Positions 8,544 through 16,793 of a stretch of 30,866 nt of DNA are shown here, one piece after another (within the stretch, counting starts at the first letter, position 1; the number at the start of each line of letters is the position of its first letter). The translations under genes and the position numbers were made by a program. The stretch comes from Mariaggregatimicrobium sp964498785 (GTDB taxonomy: Bacteria > Zhuqueibacterota > Zhuqueibacteria > Thermofontimicrobiales > Thiofontviventaceae): assembly GCA_964498785.1 (NCBI GenBank), contig CAZCJL010000080.1, positions 1 through 30,866 on the forward strand, given 5' to 3'. The notes beneath the pieces were generated by a model that saw only the letters and a program-made list of their open reading frames with translations, made no database searches and was not told the origin of the DNA.

Positions 8544-9542
8544 ATGATTCAACCAGTGTTTCTGCGCATAAACGGTAATGCGCATGCGTTCTCACGGGAA
8601 TTAGGTTGCAATTGCCGGCGCTGCCAAACCATTCAGTTTTCCATGAAAGACCCTGTGACAAATTCCGGCGGCCCTCTGGCCCAGTTTTCGGGCTGGAATG
8701 ATCCTCCCTGGCGAGCCAATACATCTGTGTCCATCCTGCTCCCGAATAAAGCCAAGCCGGAAGCCGTCGCTCATCATATTTTAATTGATGCCGGCGCCGG
8801 AATTGTCGATAGTCTCGTTTGTTCCCGCATTGAAAATCTTCATAAAATAAACGGAATTTTAATAACTCACTGGCACCCGGATCATACACTTGGTTTAAAT
8901 CAATTCGCAGAATCCGTAAAACGATCATGCAAAAGAAGGCATCATTCCTTTTCTAAAATTCCGTTCTATTCAACACAACACACCTATTCTATGCTCTATC
9001 CAAAATTCAGCTATGAATTTGATGAAATGCTATCTTTTCAAGAAATCGTTTCCGGTAAACCATTTTCACTTCCGAACGTTGCTGACATCCAATTTACTCC
9101 CATTGAAATTATACATGGGACGGTGAAAGGATCAGTGATCTTTGTCGCTGAATTTTCACATCACAAAAAGTGCATCTTCATGTGGGATATTGATCATCCA
9201 AGGGCTACCAGATATTCAGATAACAAATCGAACATTGAAATCATCCGTGAACATAAAAATCTATTGGAAAAACCTGATCTGCTTTTTTTAGAGATAAACG
9301 GCTGGACAGCACGCGCACCTGGCCATGGATCGCTCATCGATGCACAGCAGTATCTGGACGTCATTAATCCGCGCAAAGTAATCCTGCTCCATTTAAGTGG
9401 ACATTCGGATAAATCCGGTCAGCCGGCTTTTGGATGGAGTGACGATCAATGGCGCCAAAATCTCAAATACAACTCCCCATTTACCAATTTCCCAATGATA
9501 ATCGGAAATCAGGGAATGATATTATCCTTTAATCCCACGTAA
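8544..9542 (+). CDS. PhnP-like metallo-beta-lactamase-fold hydrolase
   Basis: The 332-residue protein combines an N-terminal Cys cluster, GCNCRRCQ (Cys22, Cys24, Cys27), with the metallo-beta-lactamase motif THWHPDH (His109, His111, Asp113, His114). The Cys cluster plus this fold is typical of PhnP-type cyclic phosphodiesterases and PqqB-like relatives. Further fold elements are ILIDAGAG before the HxHxDH motif, a MWDIDH segment near residue 215 that may supply the bridging Asp, and a late VILLHLSGHS. Reaction and substrate are not fixed by sequence; hydrolysis of a cyclic phosphate ester is inferred from the family. The gene follows the putative lipoprotein by 3 bases. Confidence 0.85.
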   Translation: MIQPVFLRINGNAHAFSRELGCNCRRCQTIQFSMKDPVTNSGGPLAQFSGWNDPPWRANTSVSILLPNKAKPEAVAHHILIDAGAGIVDSLVCSRIENLHKINGILITHWHPDHTLGLNQFAESVKRSCKRRHHSFSKIPFYSTQHTYSMLYPKFSYEFDEMLSFQEIVSGKPFSLPNVADIQFTPIEIIHGTVKGSVIFVAEFSHHKKCIFMWDIDHPRATRYSDNKSNIEIIREHKNLLEKPDLLFLEINGWTARAPGHGSLIDAQQYLDVINPRKVILLHLSGHSDKSGQPAFGWSDDQWRQNLKYNSPFTNFPMIIGNQGMILSFNPT

Positions 9543-9687
9543 CTTGAATGCTATCATTTTATTATCTTAAAATTATTTTTTGCAGGAACCAAATGACGAT
9601 TCCTTCGTAATACCGGTATAATTTTAGAATTTCAGGTCAAATAAATATTTCTGCTATGAATTATACATCCGAATGAAAGGACTATAT

Positions 9688-12021
9688 ATGGTGAAGCGAT
9701 TTCTGATTCTTCAACTGCTAATGATTACAAGTATACTATATTCACAACAACAGACAAAAGGAACGATTAGCGGATTTGTGTATGACAATCAATCCGGCGA
9801 AGCGTTGATTGGAGCAAATGTTTTTTTACAGGATACGTACTTTGGCTCATCCACCAATGTGAGCGGTTATTATTCACTTCCGAAAGTTCCTGTGGGAAAC
9901 TATACGTTGCTGTGTCAATATATCGGATACAAAACTTTTAGCACATCTATTAAAATAACCTCAAATATGGACAAACAGTTCAACATCCGAATGGACCCTG
10001 CAACCATCGAAACAGAGGAGGTTTTTGTTTATGCCGATTCTGTACGAACGAGCGTTCGTCTGTACCGCAAATCAATCTCCAAAATCCAGTTGAAACCGCG
10101 TGAGATTGAACGGATTCCACAGGTTGTGGAAGCAGATTTACTGCGTTCGCTGCAAACCATGCCCGGTATTATGCCGGTATCAGATTATTCATCAGAACTG
10201 TATGTACGCGGAGGAACACCGGATCAAAATTTGTACTTAATTGACGGCGCCGATGTTTATAATCCTGAACATTTTTTCGGCCTCTTTTCTACATTTAATA
10301 CAGATGCTATCAAAAATGTGGATATTTCCAAGGGTGGATTTGGCGCTGAATACGGCGGTCGACTCTCCTCGGTCCTGGATGTCACCAATCTCGATGGAAA
10401 TCGCCGGGAATATCAGGGAAAAGTTGCCATCAGCCTTCTTTCCGCAAAAACAACCATGCAATATCCGCTGGGAAAATATGGAGCCATTTCCGGATCGTTT
10501 CGAAGAACGTATTTCGATCAAACCCTGGCCAAAGCAATCGATGACATACCGGATTATTATTTTTATGACGGCCACTTAAAGGCATTTATTGATATTGATA
10601 ACCGAAATAAATTAACAATTAGTTTTTATAAGGGTCAGGATAATCTGGATTTTCAATTAAATAATGCGACAACAGAAGAAGAAGAACTTGACTATGACTG
10701 GGGCAATACAACTTACAGCATTCGTTGGACTCATATTTTTTCTTCATCACTGTTTGGCAATTTTTGGACGACATTTAGCGACTTTGATTCGGATTTCAGT
10801 TTCGAAGAATTTATGGAAGAAAATGATATGGGCGACCGGTCGCTGAAGGGAAACCTGGAGTACTATTATTCGCAAAACCTGAATTTGAAATTAGGGTTTG
10901 AATATAAATCAATCCATGGAACATTCCGTCAAAAATTCCCTGGTGGCCGTGTTGAAGTTGATCGCTGGGGAAAATATATTGCCTCTTACATTCAATCCGA
11001 ATGGAACCCCATGCCGTTGTTGGAAATTCAAACCGGGTTGCGTTATAATTATTTTGATAGCAACAAATCCTTTCAAAATCTCGCACCCAGGCTCAGTGTA
11101 AAATACCGCCTCACCGACACGATCAACTTAAAAAGCGCATTCGGTATCTATCATCAATATTTATTCAGAATTCCGCGAACATTTATTGCCGACATCTGGA
11201 CCAGTTCAGATGAATTTTATGGAAATTCTACATCACACCATTATATCATGGGTTTTCAAAAAGAAATCTCTGATAATTTTGAATTGGAAATTGAAACCTA
11301 TTACAAAGATTACAGTAACCTCTATTCGTATGATTATTTCTTTTACACAGGTTTGAAACCTAAAAATTATACAGATAATGGCGAACCGATTTACCAGAGC
11401 ACACAAGGACTTTTCAACCGCGGGAACGGTCATTCGTATGGTCTTGAGTTCCTGCTTCGGAAAAATAGCGGGCCGATCACTGGTTGGGCTTCTTATACAT
11501 TAAGCCGTGCCATACAAAAAATTGAAGGCGTAAACCAGAGTGAAAATTTTGTCCCGCGGCACGACCGCACCCATACACTGAATTTAATCGGTAATATAGA
11601 TATTAAAAATTCATTGCGTCAACTTCGCGGTGTTGATTATCATCGGGATAAAACAACATGGCGACTGGGATTTGGTGTAGTATACGCGTCTGGCCAACCG
11701 ATTACGACCACCAGTTCAATTTACGTGACCAATCCGCTGCCAGATCAATATTTTTATAGCGGATACAATCTCTATCCTACCGAGCGCAATAATTTTCGCT
11801 TGCCGCCATATTTTCGGTTCGACCTGAGCTTGACCATGGAAAAACGATATAAATCCTGGACACTTGCACCATATTTGCAAATATTTAATGTGACGAATCG
11901 CAAAAATGTCTGGTTCATCGATTATGATGATGAAATTCAGGGGAACAAACTGATACAAAAAGTTGACACATTTAGCATGTTTCCGATTTTGCCGACGATT
12001 GGCGTGACAATGACTTTTTAA
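9688..12021 (+). CDS. TonB-dependent outer-membrane receptor
   Basis: This 777-residue outer-membrane transporter of the TonB-dependent family would take up a large or scarce solute using energy from TonB/ExbBD. A signal peptide (MVKRFLILQLLMITSILYSQQ) precedes a carboxypeptidase-regulatory-like domain (~22-100, with GTISGFVYD...GEALIGANVFL...GYYSLPKVPVGNY). A plug domain follows (~140-240, with YVRGGTPDQNLYLIDGADVYNP and KGGFGAEYGGRLSSVLDV). The rest is a beta-barrel ending in a terminal Phe. An in-frame ATG at 9673 exists, but AAAGGA at 9676-9681 sits six bases before ATG 9688, which also gives the cleaner signal. It is followed 19 bases later by a DUF4249-type lipoprotein, a pairing seen in Bacteroidota-type uptake loci. 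Substrate unknown. Confidence 0.95.
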   Translation: MVKRFLILQLLMITSILYSQQQTKGTISGFVYDNQSGEALIGANVFLQDTYFGSSTNVSGYYSLPKVPVGNYTLLCQYIGYKTFSTSIKITSNMDKQFNIRMDPATIETEEVFVYADSVRTSVRLYRKSISKIQLKPREIERIPQVVEADLLRSLQTMPGIMPVSDYSSELYVRGGTPDQNLYLIDGADVYNPEHFFGLFSTFNTDAIKNVDISKGGFGAEYGGRLSSVLDVTNLDGNRREYQGKVAISLLSAKTTMQYPLGKYGAISGSFRRTYFDQTLAKAIDDIPDYYFYDGHLKAFIDIDNRNKLTISFYKGQDNLDFQLNNATTEEEELDYDWGNTTYSIRWTHIFSSSLFGNFWTTFSDFDSDFSFEEFMEENDMGDRSLKGNLEYYYSQNLNLKLGFEYKSIHGTFRQKFPGGRVEVDRWGKYIASYIQSEWNPMPLLEIQTGLRYNYFDSNKSFQNLAPRLSVKYRLTDTINLKSAFGIYHQYLFRIPRTFIADIWTSSDEFYGNSTSHHYIMGFQKEISDNFELEIETYYKDYSNLYSYDYFFYTGLKPKNYTDNGEPIYQSTQGLFNRGNGHSYGLEFLLRKNSGPITGWASYTLSRAIQKIEGVNQSENFVPRHDRTHTLNLIGNIDIKNSLRQLRGVDYHRDKTTWRLGFGVVYASGQPITTTSSIYVTNPLPDQYFYSGYNLYPTERNNFRLPPYFRFDLSLTMEKRYKSWTLAPYLQIFNVTNRKNVWFIDYDDEIQGNKLIQKVDTFSMFPILPTIGVTMTF

Positions 12022-12040
12022 CAAAAGATTGGAGTAAACA

Positions 12041-12952
12041 GTGAAAAAATATATTCAATACATTATAATTTCTGCGCTGATTGCGCTGGCGACCGGTTGC
12101 GGCGATGTACCGGTCAGCATTGATGAAGATACATATCAACCCAAAATCGTTGTTGATGGTATTGTTATGCCGGGACAACCATTCCAAAATATAAGAATTT
12201 CCCGAAATTTTGCATTAAATCAGAATATTGATTTTAACGAATTCTTTATCACAGATGCCGTGGTTTCGATTACGGACATGGAATCCGGTAACGATTACCC
12301 GATGACCTATAATCCACTGACCGGATCGTATGAATCTAACAATGGCGATTTGCTCGTCGAATACGGAAAAAGTTATCAGCTTTCGGTACATGCGACTGTA
12401 GACGGAAAAGAGCTTTCAACCTCTGCCGTTACTAAAGTCCCCAGAGACGGTTTTAGTATTCTAACAGAAAAATCTGTTTTGACCCCGCTTAAATACAGAG
12501 AACGTGGCGATGACGAGGATTTAAAACTGTTCACCATCGCATTTAATCGTTCGATTGATACGGATTCTTATATTGCTTCTATTGTTTCTTTAGATGCTTC
12601 CAAAGAAACATTTGTCACCGACAATCCTTTTGACATTAAAACAGAGGATTTGGATGAGAACAATCTGTTCGGTTTGTTGCAACACCAAAGTCAATGGCTG
12701 CAAACACAAACCGGTGGCGACGGTTTTTCGCAACTGGAATTGCTATGGTATTCGTTGTGGTTTTACGGAAGATACCGTGTCATTTTGTACGCGGCTGATG
12801 AAAATTTAAAGGACTATTTTCTCACCCATAAAAACATCCAGGATATTGATGGTAATTTATGGGAACCAAAATTTCATTTTGATGGCGACGGCATTGGCGT
12901 GTTTGGTTCTGCGCTGGCAGATACGGTTTACATTGAAGTTTTACAGGAATAG
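12041..12952 (+). CDS. DUF4249-type lipoprotein, partner of TonB receptor
   Basis: The 303-residue product starts with MKKYIQYIIISALIALATGC, a clear lipoprotein signal with lipidation at Cys20. It continues with YQPKIVVDGIVMPGQPFQNIRISRNF, the hallmark opening of DUF4249 proteins: short beta-rich modules about gaining value from a VDG..PG..F..I.LSR pattern. The rest fits the family (DAVVSITDMESG.DYPM, YQLSVHATVDGKELS, FYGRYRVILYAAD). DUF4249 genes usually follow a TonB-dependent receptor, as here with a 19-base gap, so it is probably a surface or periplasmic accessory of that transporter. The GTG start is supported by TTGGAG a few bases upstream. The biochemical role of the family is not known. 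Confidence 0.88.
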   Translation: MKKYIQYIIISALIALATGCGDVPVSIDEDTYQPKIVVDGIVMPGQPFQNIRISRNFALNQNIDFNEFFITDAVVSITDMESGNDYPMTYNPLTGSYESNNGDLLVEYGKSYQLSVHATVDGKELSTSAVTKVPRDGFSILTEKSVLTPLKYRERGDDEDLKLFTIAFNRSIDTDSYIASIVSLDASKETFVTDNPFDIKTEDLDENNLFGLLQHQSQWLQTQTGGDGFSQLELLWYSLWFYGRYRVILYAADENLKDYFLTHKNIQDIDGNLWEPKFHFDGDGIGVFGSALADTVYIEVLQE

Positions 12953-12988
12953 CTTAATATTTTGAGATGACTGATTAAAATAAAAGCA

Positions 12989-13184
12989 ACTATTCAGGCG
13001 TAACGCCTGCGAATGCAGGAATCCCCTAACTTTATAATAATCGGGAGATTCCGGGACAAGCCCGGAATGACATTTTACAAAAAAATCAGACTTATGATAC
13101 AGCTCCTATCGGGCATCCACTTTGCTTAATTTTAGGAGATTCCCGCTAAAAACATGCGGGAATGACAGCTCTACGCTGAATAGT
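12989..13184. repeat. Possible outer inverted-repeat element containing copy B
   Basis: ACTATTCAG at 12989-12997 and its complement CTGAATAGT at 13176-13184 bracket 196 bases. The same termini (longer, 12 perfect bases) bracket the element at 28073-28246, and 13165-13190 matches 28224-28249 with two differences. Inside are copy B (13006-13106) and the hairpin ATTCCCGC/GCGGGAAT at 13139-13163. The 9-base repeat alone is weak; the matching structure at 28 kb gives it weight. Confidence 0.55.
13006..13106 (-). repeat. MITE-like element, copy B (inverted)
   Basis: Read on the minus strand this begins GGAGCTGTATCATAAGTC and aligns with about the first 100 bases of the 6342-6476 element, including the long T-run and both hairpins (a CCGGG type and a CTGCATTCGCAG type). 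Similarity ends after the second hairpin, so the distal terminus is lost or replaced. It lies between convergent genes. Confidence 0.75.
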
Positions 13185-13398
13185 AACTTAATTTCTTTAT
13201 ATCATTTCTGATTTCAATTCTATACGGGAGGTCGCTGACAGGCAGCCCAACAAAGGGAAACGTCATCAGAATATGCGCGCTGTTGTTTTTGATTGAAATA
13301 TTTCGAACAAGGCCCAGTTTAATAATATCGGATCGGATAGCTGGATATGTAATTTGAGATAAGGCGTCGCGGATATTTTTTTCGGATATTTTTGCCAT
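13171..13398 (-). CDS. DUF59/MIP18-like small protein
   Basis: The 75-residue product resembles a lone DUF59 domain, found in SufT/PaaD and at the N-terminus of Mrp/ApbC, proteins tied to iron-sulfur cluster assembly. The pattern ISEKNIRDALSQITYPAIR followed by DIIKLGLVRNISIKN matches the family's 'V...L..V.DPE...DIV.LGLV..V.I'. The usual DPE is TYPA here, and the reactive-type Cys region is TFPFVGLPVSDLP, with no Cys. ATG at 13398 is chosen because AAAGGA lies just upstream; ATG 13419 would precede that site. The last codons and stop lie in a sequence shared with the 28-kb repeat, so the C-terminus may have been rewritten by an insertion. Confidence 0.65.
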   Translation of the reverse strand: MAKISEKNIRDALSQITYPAIRSDIIKLGLVRNISIKNNSAHILMTFPFVGLPVSDLPYRIEIRNDIKKLSYYSA

Positions 13399-13485
13399 AT
13401 CTATCCTTTCGTTATTCATTTTCAGAATAAAACTTTCACGTTAATTAGATAATTTGAATAATAAAAAGATGCATTTATTTTTATA

Positions 13486-13514
13486 TTGACATTTACGTCG
13501 AAATATATTACATT
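13486..13514 (+). promoter_or_regulatory. Putative sigma-70-type promoter
   Basis: TTGACA at 13486-13491 is followed after 17 bases by TACATT at 13509-13514, within an AT-rich stretch upstream of the signalling fusion gene at 13677. The -35 is perfect and the -10 is four of six. The leader would be about 155 bases. The consensus may differ in this lineage. Confidence 0.4.
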
Positions 13515-13676
13515 AAATTCATAACAGATAATTTAAGCATTTCCCTGCGATTGCGTTTATCCATTTAACCCGGAACCGGCAAAAGATGCATCTGCCCAGC
13601 CCTGCACCCCATTTCCGGCTTTTCCGGACCAACGAAAGTAAATGAATAAATTTCAGGAAAATTAAAGTAGTAATAC

Positions 13677-15161
13677 ATGGCAAAAAAATCAATTAAATAC
13701 GATCCTCTTCCGTTTCATAATAAAATATTTTTCTGTGATATTATTGGCTATTCTAAACTTCCTGCTGCCAGCCAATATGAATGTCATGCCCAGTTAACGC
13801 GAATCATTCGCACCTGTCTCGATAAATTAGATGCGAAACTGCTGGAAGACGTTATTGCTCTGCCCACTGGCGATGGATTAATTCTGAATTATTTAAAAGC
13901 AGAACCGGATATTCATTTACGAACCGCGCTGATGGTGTTGGAAATTCTGGAAAAATATAATAAAAACTCGAATCTACTAATTAAATTACGTATTGGCTTG
14001 AATACTAACGTAGATTCCATTGTGCTGGATGTTAATAATAAAAAAAACATCGTTGGCGTGGGAATCAATCTGGCCCAACGAATCACGAATTTAAGCACCC
14101 ATGGCCGAATTTTAATGCACCGTCGCGTGTATGAAGATTTAAGCAATTACAGAAACTATGAAGGAAAATTGATGTACCTTGATGATTTTATGGTTAAGCA
14201 CGGGGTGGTCATTTCGCTGTTTCAGTACATCGATTACAAGAGCTCGTTTCTGGATAACACGCCGTTAAAACGCAGCGATGATTCCGATCCTTCGCTCACC
14301 TTGCGGGATATTCGAAAGAGCCGTTTAAAAGAAAATATTTTGAGTATTCATTTAAAAGGTCGGGATCAGGATTATTTCAATGATTTGCATGCATATTTAG
14401 AGGAATTTCTGGACAGTCTGAAAATTTTCCAAAAAACGAAAATCGCGGTGAATTGGATTGCAAATGAGATGATGGATAATGTTTTCAGGCACGGTGATTT
14501 AGATGATGACGATGATCTCTTTTTAAAACTTGACAGAACGAGTAATGGAATTTATATTTCAACTGAACAACCAGATATCCCGGAATTCAATATTCGGGAA
14601 ATTGATACAGAATCTGGGGAGCACTTCATTTCCATGCTGCGAAATCGGGGGATTAATATCAGCGTTCTCCATGCAGAAGGCCGGCTTACTATGTCCTGTC
14701 TGATGCCATTTGATTTTGAGATTATGGATTTAAAAATGCTAAATGTACAGCAAGACGCTGCCGAGCAAGCGCCAGCACCGGATTTATCGCTAACGACATG
14801 TCAGGAAGTGACGGCGTCCATTCGTTTTTATGAAATGGATGATGGAATTTATCTCATTAAACTGCAAAATAAAATGCTCGAAAAAGAAGTAGACCGCTTT
14901 AGAGACCTCGTGGATCGACTCCTTAATTCGGGGCACCTGGATATTATTGTTGATCTGTCTGATTTGCATTACACCAGCTCTCCGGGAATTGCGATGATGA
15001 TCAATGTGCATCGAACAATTCGTCAGGAAGGCGGAGCAATTGTTTTTGTGAATCCCCATCCTAAAGTAAAAGAGATTTTTAGTGTGTGCAAATTGGATAA
15101 TATTTTACAAATAGCCAAAAACCTTGAAAACGCAATCGCGTATTTCAAAATTTTTCATTGA
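13677..15161 (+). CDS. Cyclase-like / HATPase-like / STAS signalling fusion
   Basis: This 494-residue soluble protein joins three regulatory domains. Residues ~14-185 look like a class III nucleotide cyclase domain: FFCDIIGYSKLP with metal-type Asp21, LPTGDGLIL with Asp66, LRIGLNTN, and VGVGINLAQRI with Asn131 and Arg135. The Lys usually three residues before the GD is Leu, so cyclase activity is doubtful. Residues ~225-350 resemble a SpoIIAB/RsbW-type ATPase fold, with N-box-like NEMMDNVFRHG and a RNRGINISVL segment, but no DxGxG box is obvious. Residues ~385-494 form a STAS domain with VDLSDLHYTSSPGIAMM, keeping the Ser pair used as phosphoacceptor in SpoIIAA. It is a single-gene unit with no partner kinase or phosphatase adjacent. 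A role in partner-switching signalling is inferred. Confidence 0.82.
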   Translation: MAKKSIKYDPLPFHNKIFFCDIIGYSKLPAASQYECHAQLTRIIRTCLDKLDAKLLEDVIALPTGDGLILNYLKAEPDIHLRTALMVLEILEKYNKNSNLLIKLRIGLNTNVDSIVLDVNNKKNIVGVGINLAQRITNLSTHGRILMHRRVYEDLSNYRNYEGKLMYLDDFMVKHGVVISLFQYIDYKSSFLDNTPLKRSDDSDPSLTLRDIRKSRLKENILSIHLKGRDQDYFNDLHAYLEEFLDSLKIFQKTKIAVNWIANEMMDNVFRHGDLDDDDDLFLKLDRTSNGIYISTEQPDIPEFNIREIDTESGEHFISMLRNRGINISVLHAEGRLTMSCLMPFDFEIMDLKMLNVQQDAAEQAPAPDLSLTTCQEVTASIRFYEMDDGIYLIKLQNKMLEKEVDRFRDLVDRLLNSGHLDIIVDLSDLHYTSSPGIAMMINVHRTIRQEGGAIVFVNPHPKVKEIFSVCKLDNILQIAKNLENAIAYFKIFH

Positions 15162-15719
15162 TGATTTGATAGGTGTGGACATTGTCTCGAAATAGCCAAA
15201 TAAACTTTTTTCCCATGCTATTCAGTCAAACGTTTAACCCAAACCTGAAAATTCCATATTTAAAAAAATACAAGTTAATTAATGATGTGGTTGATTTAGT
15301 CAGTTATCATAAATTTTGATAATGTTAATATTGTACTTACGCATTGGGAGTTCTTGAAAAACAGGCTTTTTCAACAACATCATTAATAAATTTGATAAGA
15401 AAAATATCAAGTAAGGGGATTTGCTAGTCGTTCTGTAGATGTGGGTGCGAATATTGAATAGAATTATTTAAATACGCATAAAGGCACAATGGCCATTCCC
15501 GAACATATAGATTTTATATTCGAATTTTTTGTTATAGCCGGTTCTTCTGGGGGAATGAGAAATTATCCAAAAAGAAATATAAAAAGATGGCTGAAATTAT
15601 TGACAATTATTGATCTTTTTACTATTTTCATCACAGTTATTATCAATTCGCGATCCAATCCCGATGGGGAGTATGGAGTCGATCGACATATCGAATTAAA
15701 TAAACAAAAGGAACCATTT
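15162..15719. other. Intergenic gap before the glycan-related operon
   Basis: I see no RNA gene or confident promoter here. A six-base hairpin TTATCA/TGATAA lies near 15303-15321. The frame of the next gene stays open back to an ATG at 15489, but that 77-codon extension (hydrophobic, without family features) precedes a far better start at 15720 and is unlikely to be translated. Confidence 0.6.
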
Positions 15720-16742
15720 ATGAAAAAAATTAAATGGGGTTTCATTGGCTGCGGAGATGTGACAGAAGTCAAAAGCGGACCGGCTTTCAGCAAAGTAACG
15801 GATTCTTCCGTTGTTATTGTGATGCGCCGAAATGGCGACAAAGCCCGGGACTATGCGGAAAGACATAAAATCTCCGAATGGACCAATAATGCGGATGATG
15901 TAATCAAACATCCTGATGTGAATGCTATCTATATCGCGACTCCTCCTGATTCTCATGCAGAATACACCACTAAAGCAGCCCTGGCAGGCAAAGCAGTGTA
16001 TGTGGAAAAACCGATGGCGAGAAATTACACAGAATGCCGGAAAATGATTTCTGTTTGTAAAAGCGCTGGTGTGCCGCTATTCGTTGCTTATTATCGACGC
16101 ACTTTGCCGCTGTTTCTAAAAGTAAAGGAATTGGTTGATAACGGAGTGATCGGTAAAATATTATTTGTAAATGTCCGATTATTTATGTGTCCGGCACAGG
16201 ATGATTTAAATCCTGAGAATTTGCCGTGGCGGGTATTACCCGAAATTTCCGGTGGGGGGTATTTTATCGACATGGGATCTCATCAGCTCGATTACCTGGA
16301 TTATCTGTTCGGACGAATTGTGTCGGTGAAGGGAATCGCTCAAAATCTGTCCGGTCTTTATCCGGCAGAGGACACGGTCAGTGCGAGCTTTTTATTTGAA
16401 TCAGGTGTTGTGGGCAACGGATTATGGTGCTTTACTGTGCCGGAGCCGGGAGTAATGGATCGTATTGAAATTATTGGCACAAACGGAAAAATTGAATTTC
16501 CGACGTTTGAAAAAGCCTCCATCCGGGTAATCGCATCTAAGGACGAGGAGCGATATTCAATCGCTTGGCCGGAGCATGTCCAACAGCCGTTGATCCAAAC
16601 AGTTGTGGCTGAACTTCAGGGTAACGGGACAAGCCCCAGTACCGGAGAATCCGCAGCCCGGACGAATTGGGTAATCGATAAAATTATTCGCGCTTTTAAT
16701 GTGAACAGTGGCAGTGAGCAAATAGACTTATTTTCCGGTTAG
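15720..16742 (+). CDS. Gfo/Idh/MocA family oxidoreductase
   Basis: This is a cytosolic NAD(P)-dependent dehydrogenase of sugars or related polyols, 340 residues. The N-terminal Rossmann fold shows KWGFIGCGDVTEVKSGPAF, then DVNAIYIATPPDSHAEYT and VYVEKPMARN, whose Lys is the usual catalytic residue of the family. The C-terminal alpha/beta domain includes GGGYFIDMGSHQLDYLDYLFG, with the His typical of the active site. ATG at 15720 is chosen because AAAAGGAA lies just upstream and the Rossmann motif follows immediately, as in normal family members. It begins a run of three plus-strand genes (gaps of 51 and 61 bases) ending in a GH1 glycosidase, so a sugar-derived substrate is likely. Specificity cannot be assigned. 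Confidence 0.92.
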   Translation: MKKIKWGFIGCGDVTEVKSGPAFSKVTDSSVVIVMRRNGDKARDYAERHKISEWTNNADDVIKHPDVNAIYIATPPDSHAEYTTKAALAGKAVYVEKPMARNYTECRKMISVCKSAGVPLFVAYYRRTLPLFLKVKELVDNGVIGKILFVNVRLFMCPAQDDLNPENLPWRVLPEISGGGYFIDMGSHQLDYLDYLFGRIVSVKGIAQNLSGLYPAEDTVSASFLFESGVVGNGLWCFTVPEPGVMDRIEIIGTNGKIEFPTFEKASIRVIASKDEERYSIAWPEHVQQPLIQTVVAELQGNGTSPSTGESAARTNWVIDKIIRAFNVNSGSEQIDLFSG

Positions 16743-16793
16743 CGGTGTAGCGTAAATGATCAGTACAAGAAATGAATAGAGGAACAGTGGAAG

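Noticed and set aside
9673..9687. Earlier ATG for the TonB receptor
   Set aside because: AAAGGA lies inside this stretch and is well spaced for ATG 9688, which gives a normal signal peptide.
15489..15719. N-terminal extension of the Gfo/Idh gene to an ATG at 15489
   Set aside because: The extension has no family features; AAAAGGAA and the Rossmann motif fix the start at 15720.
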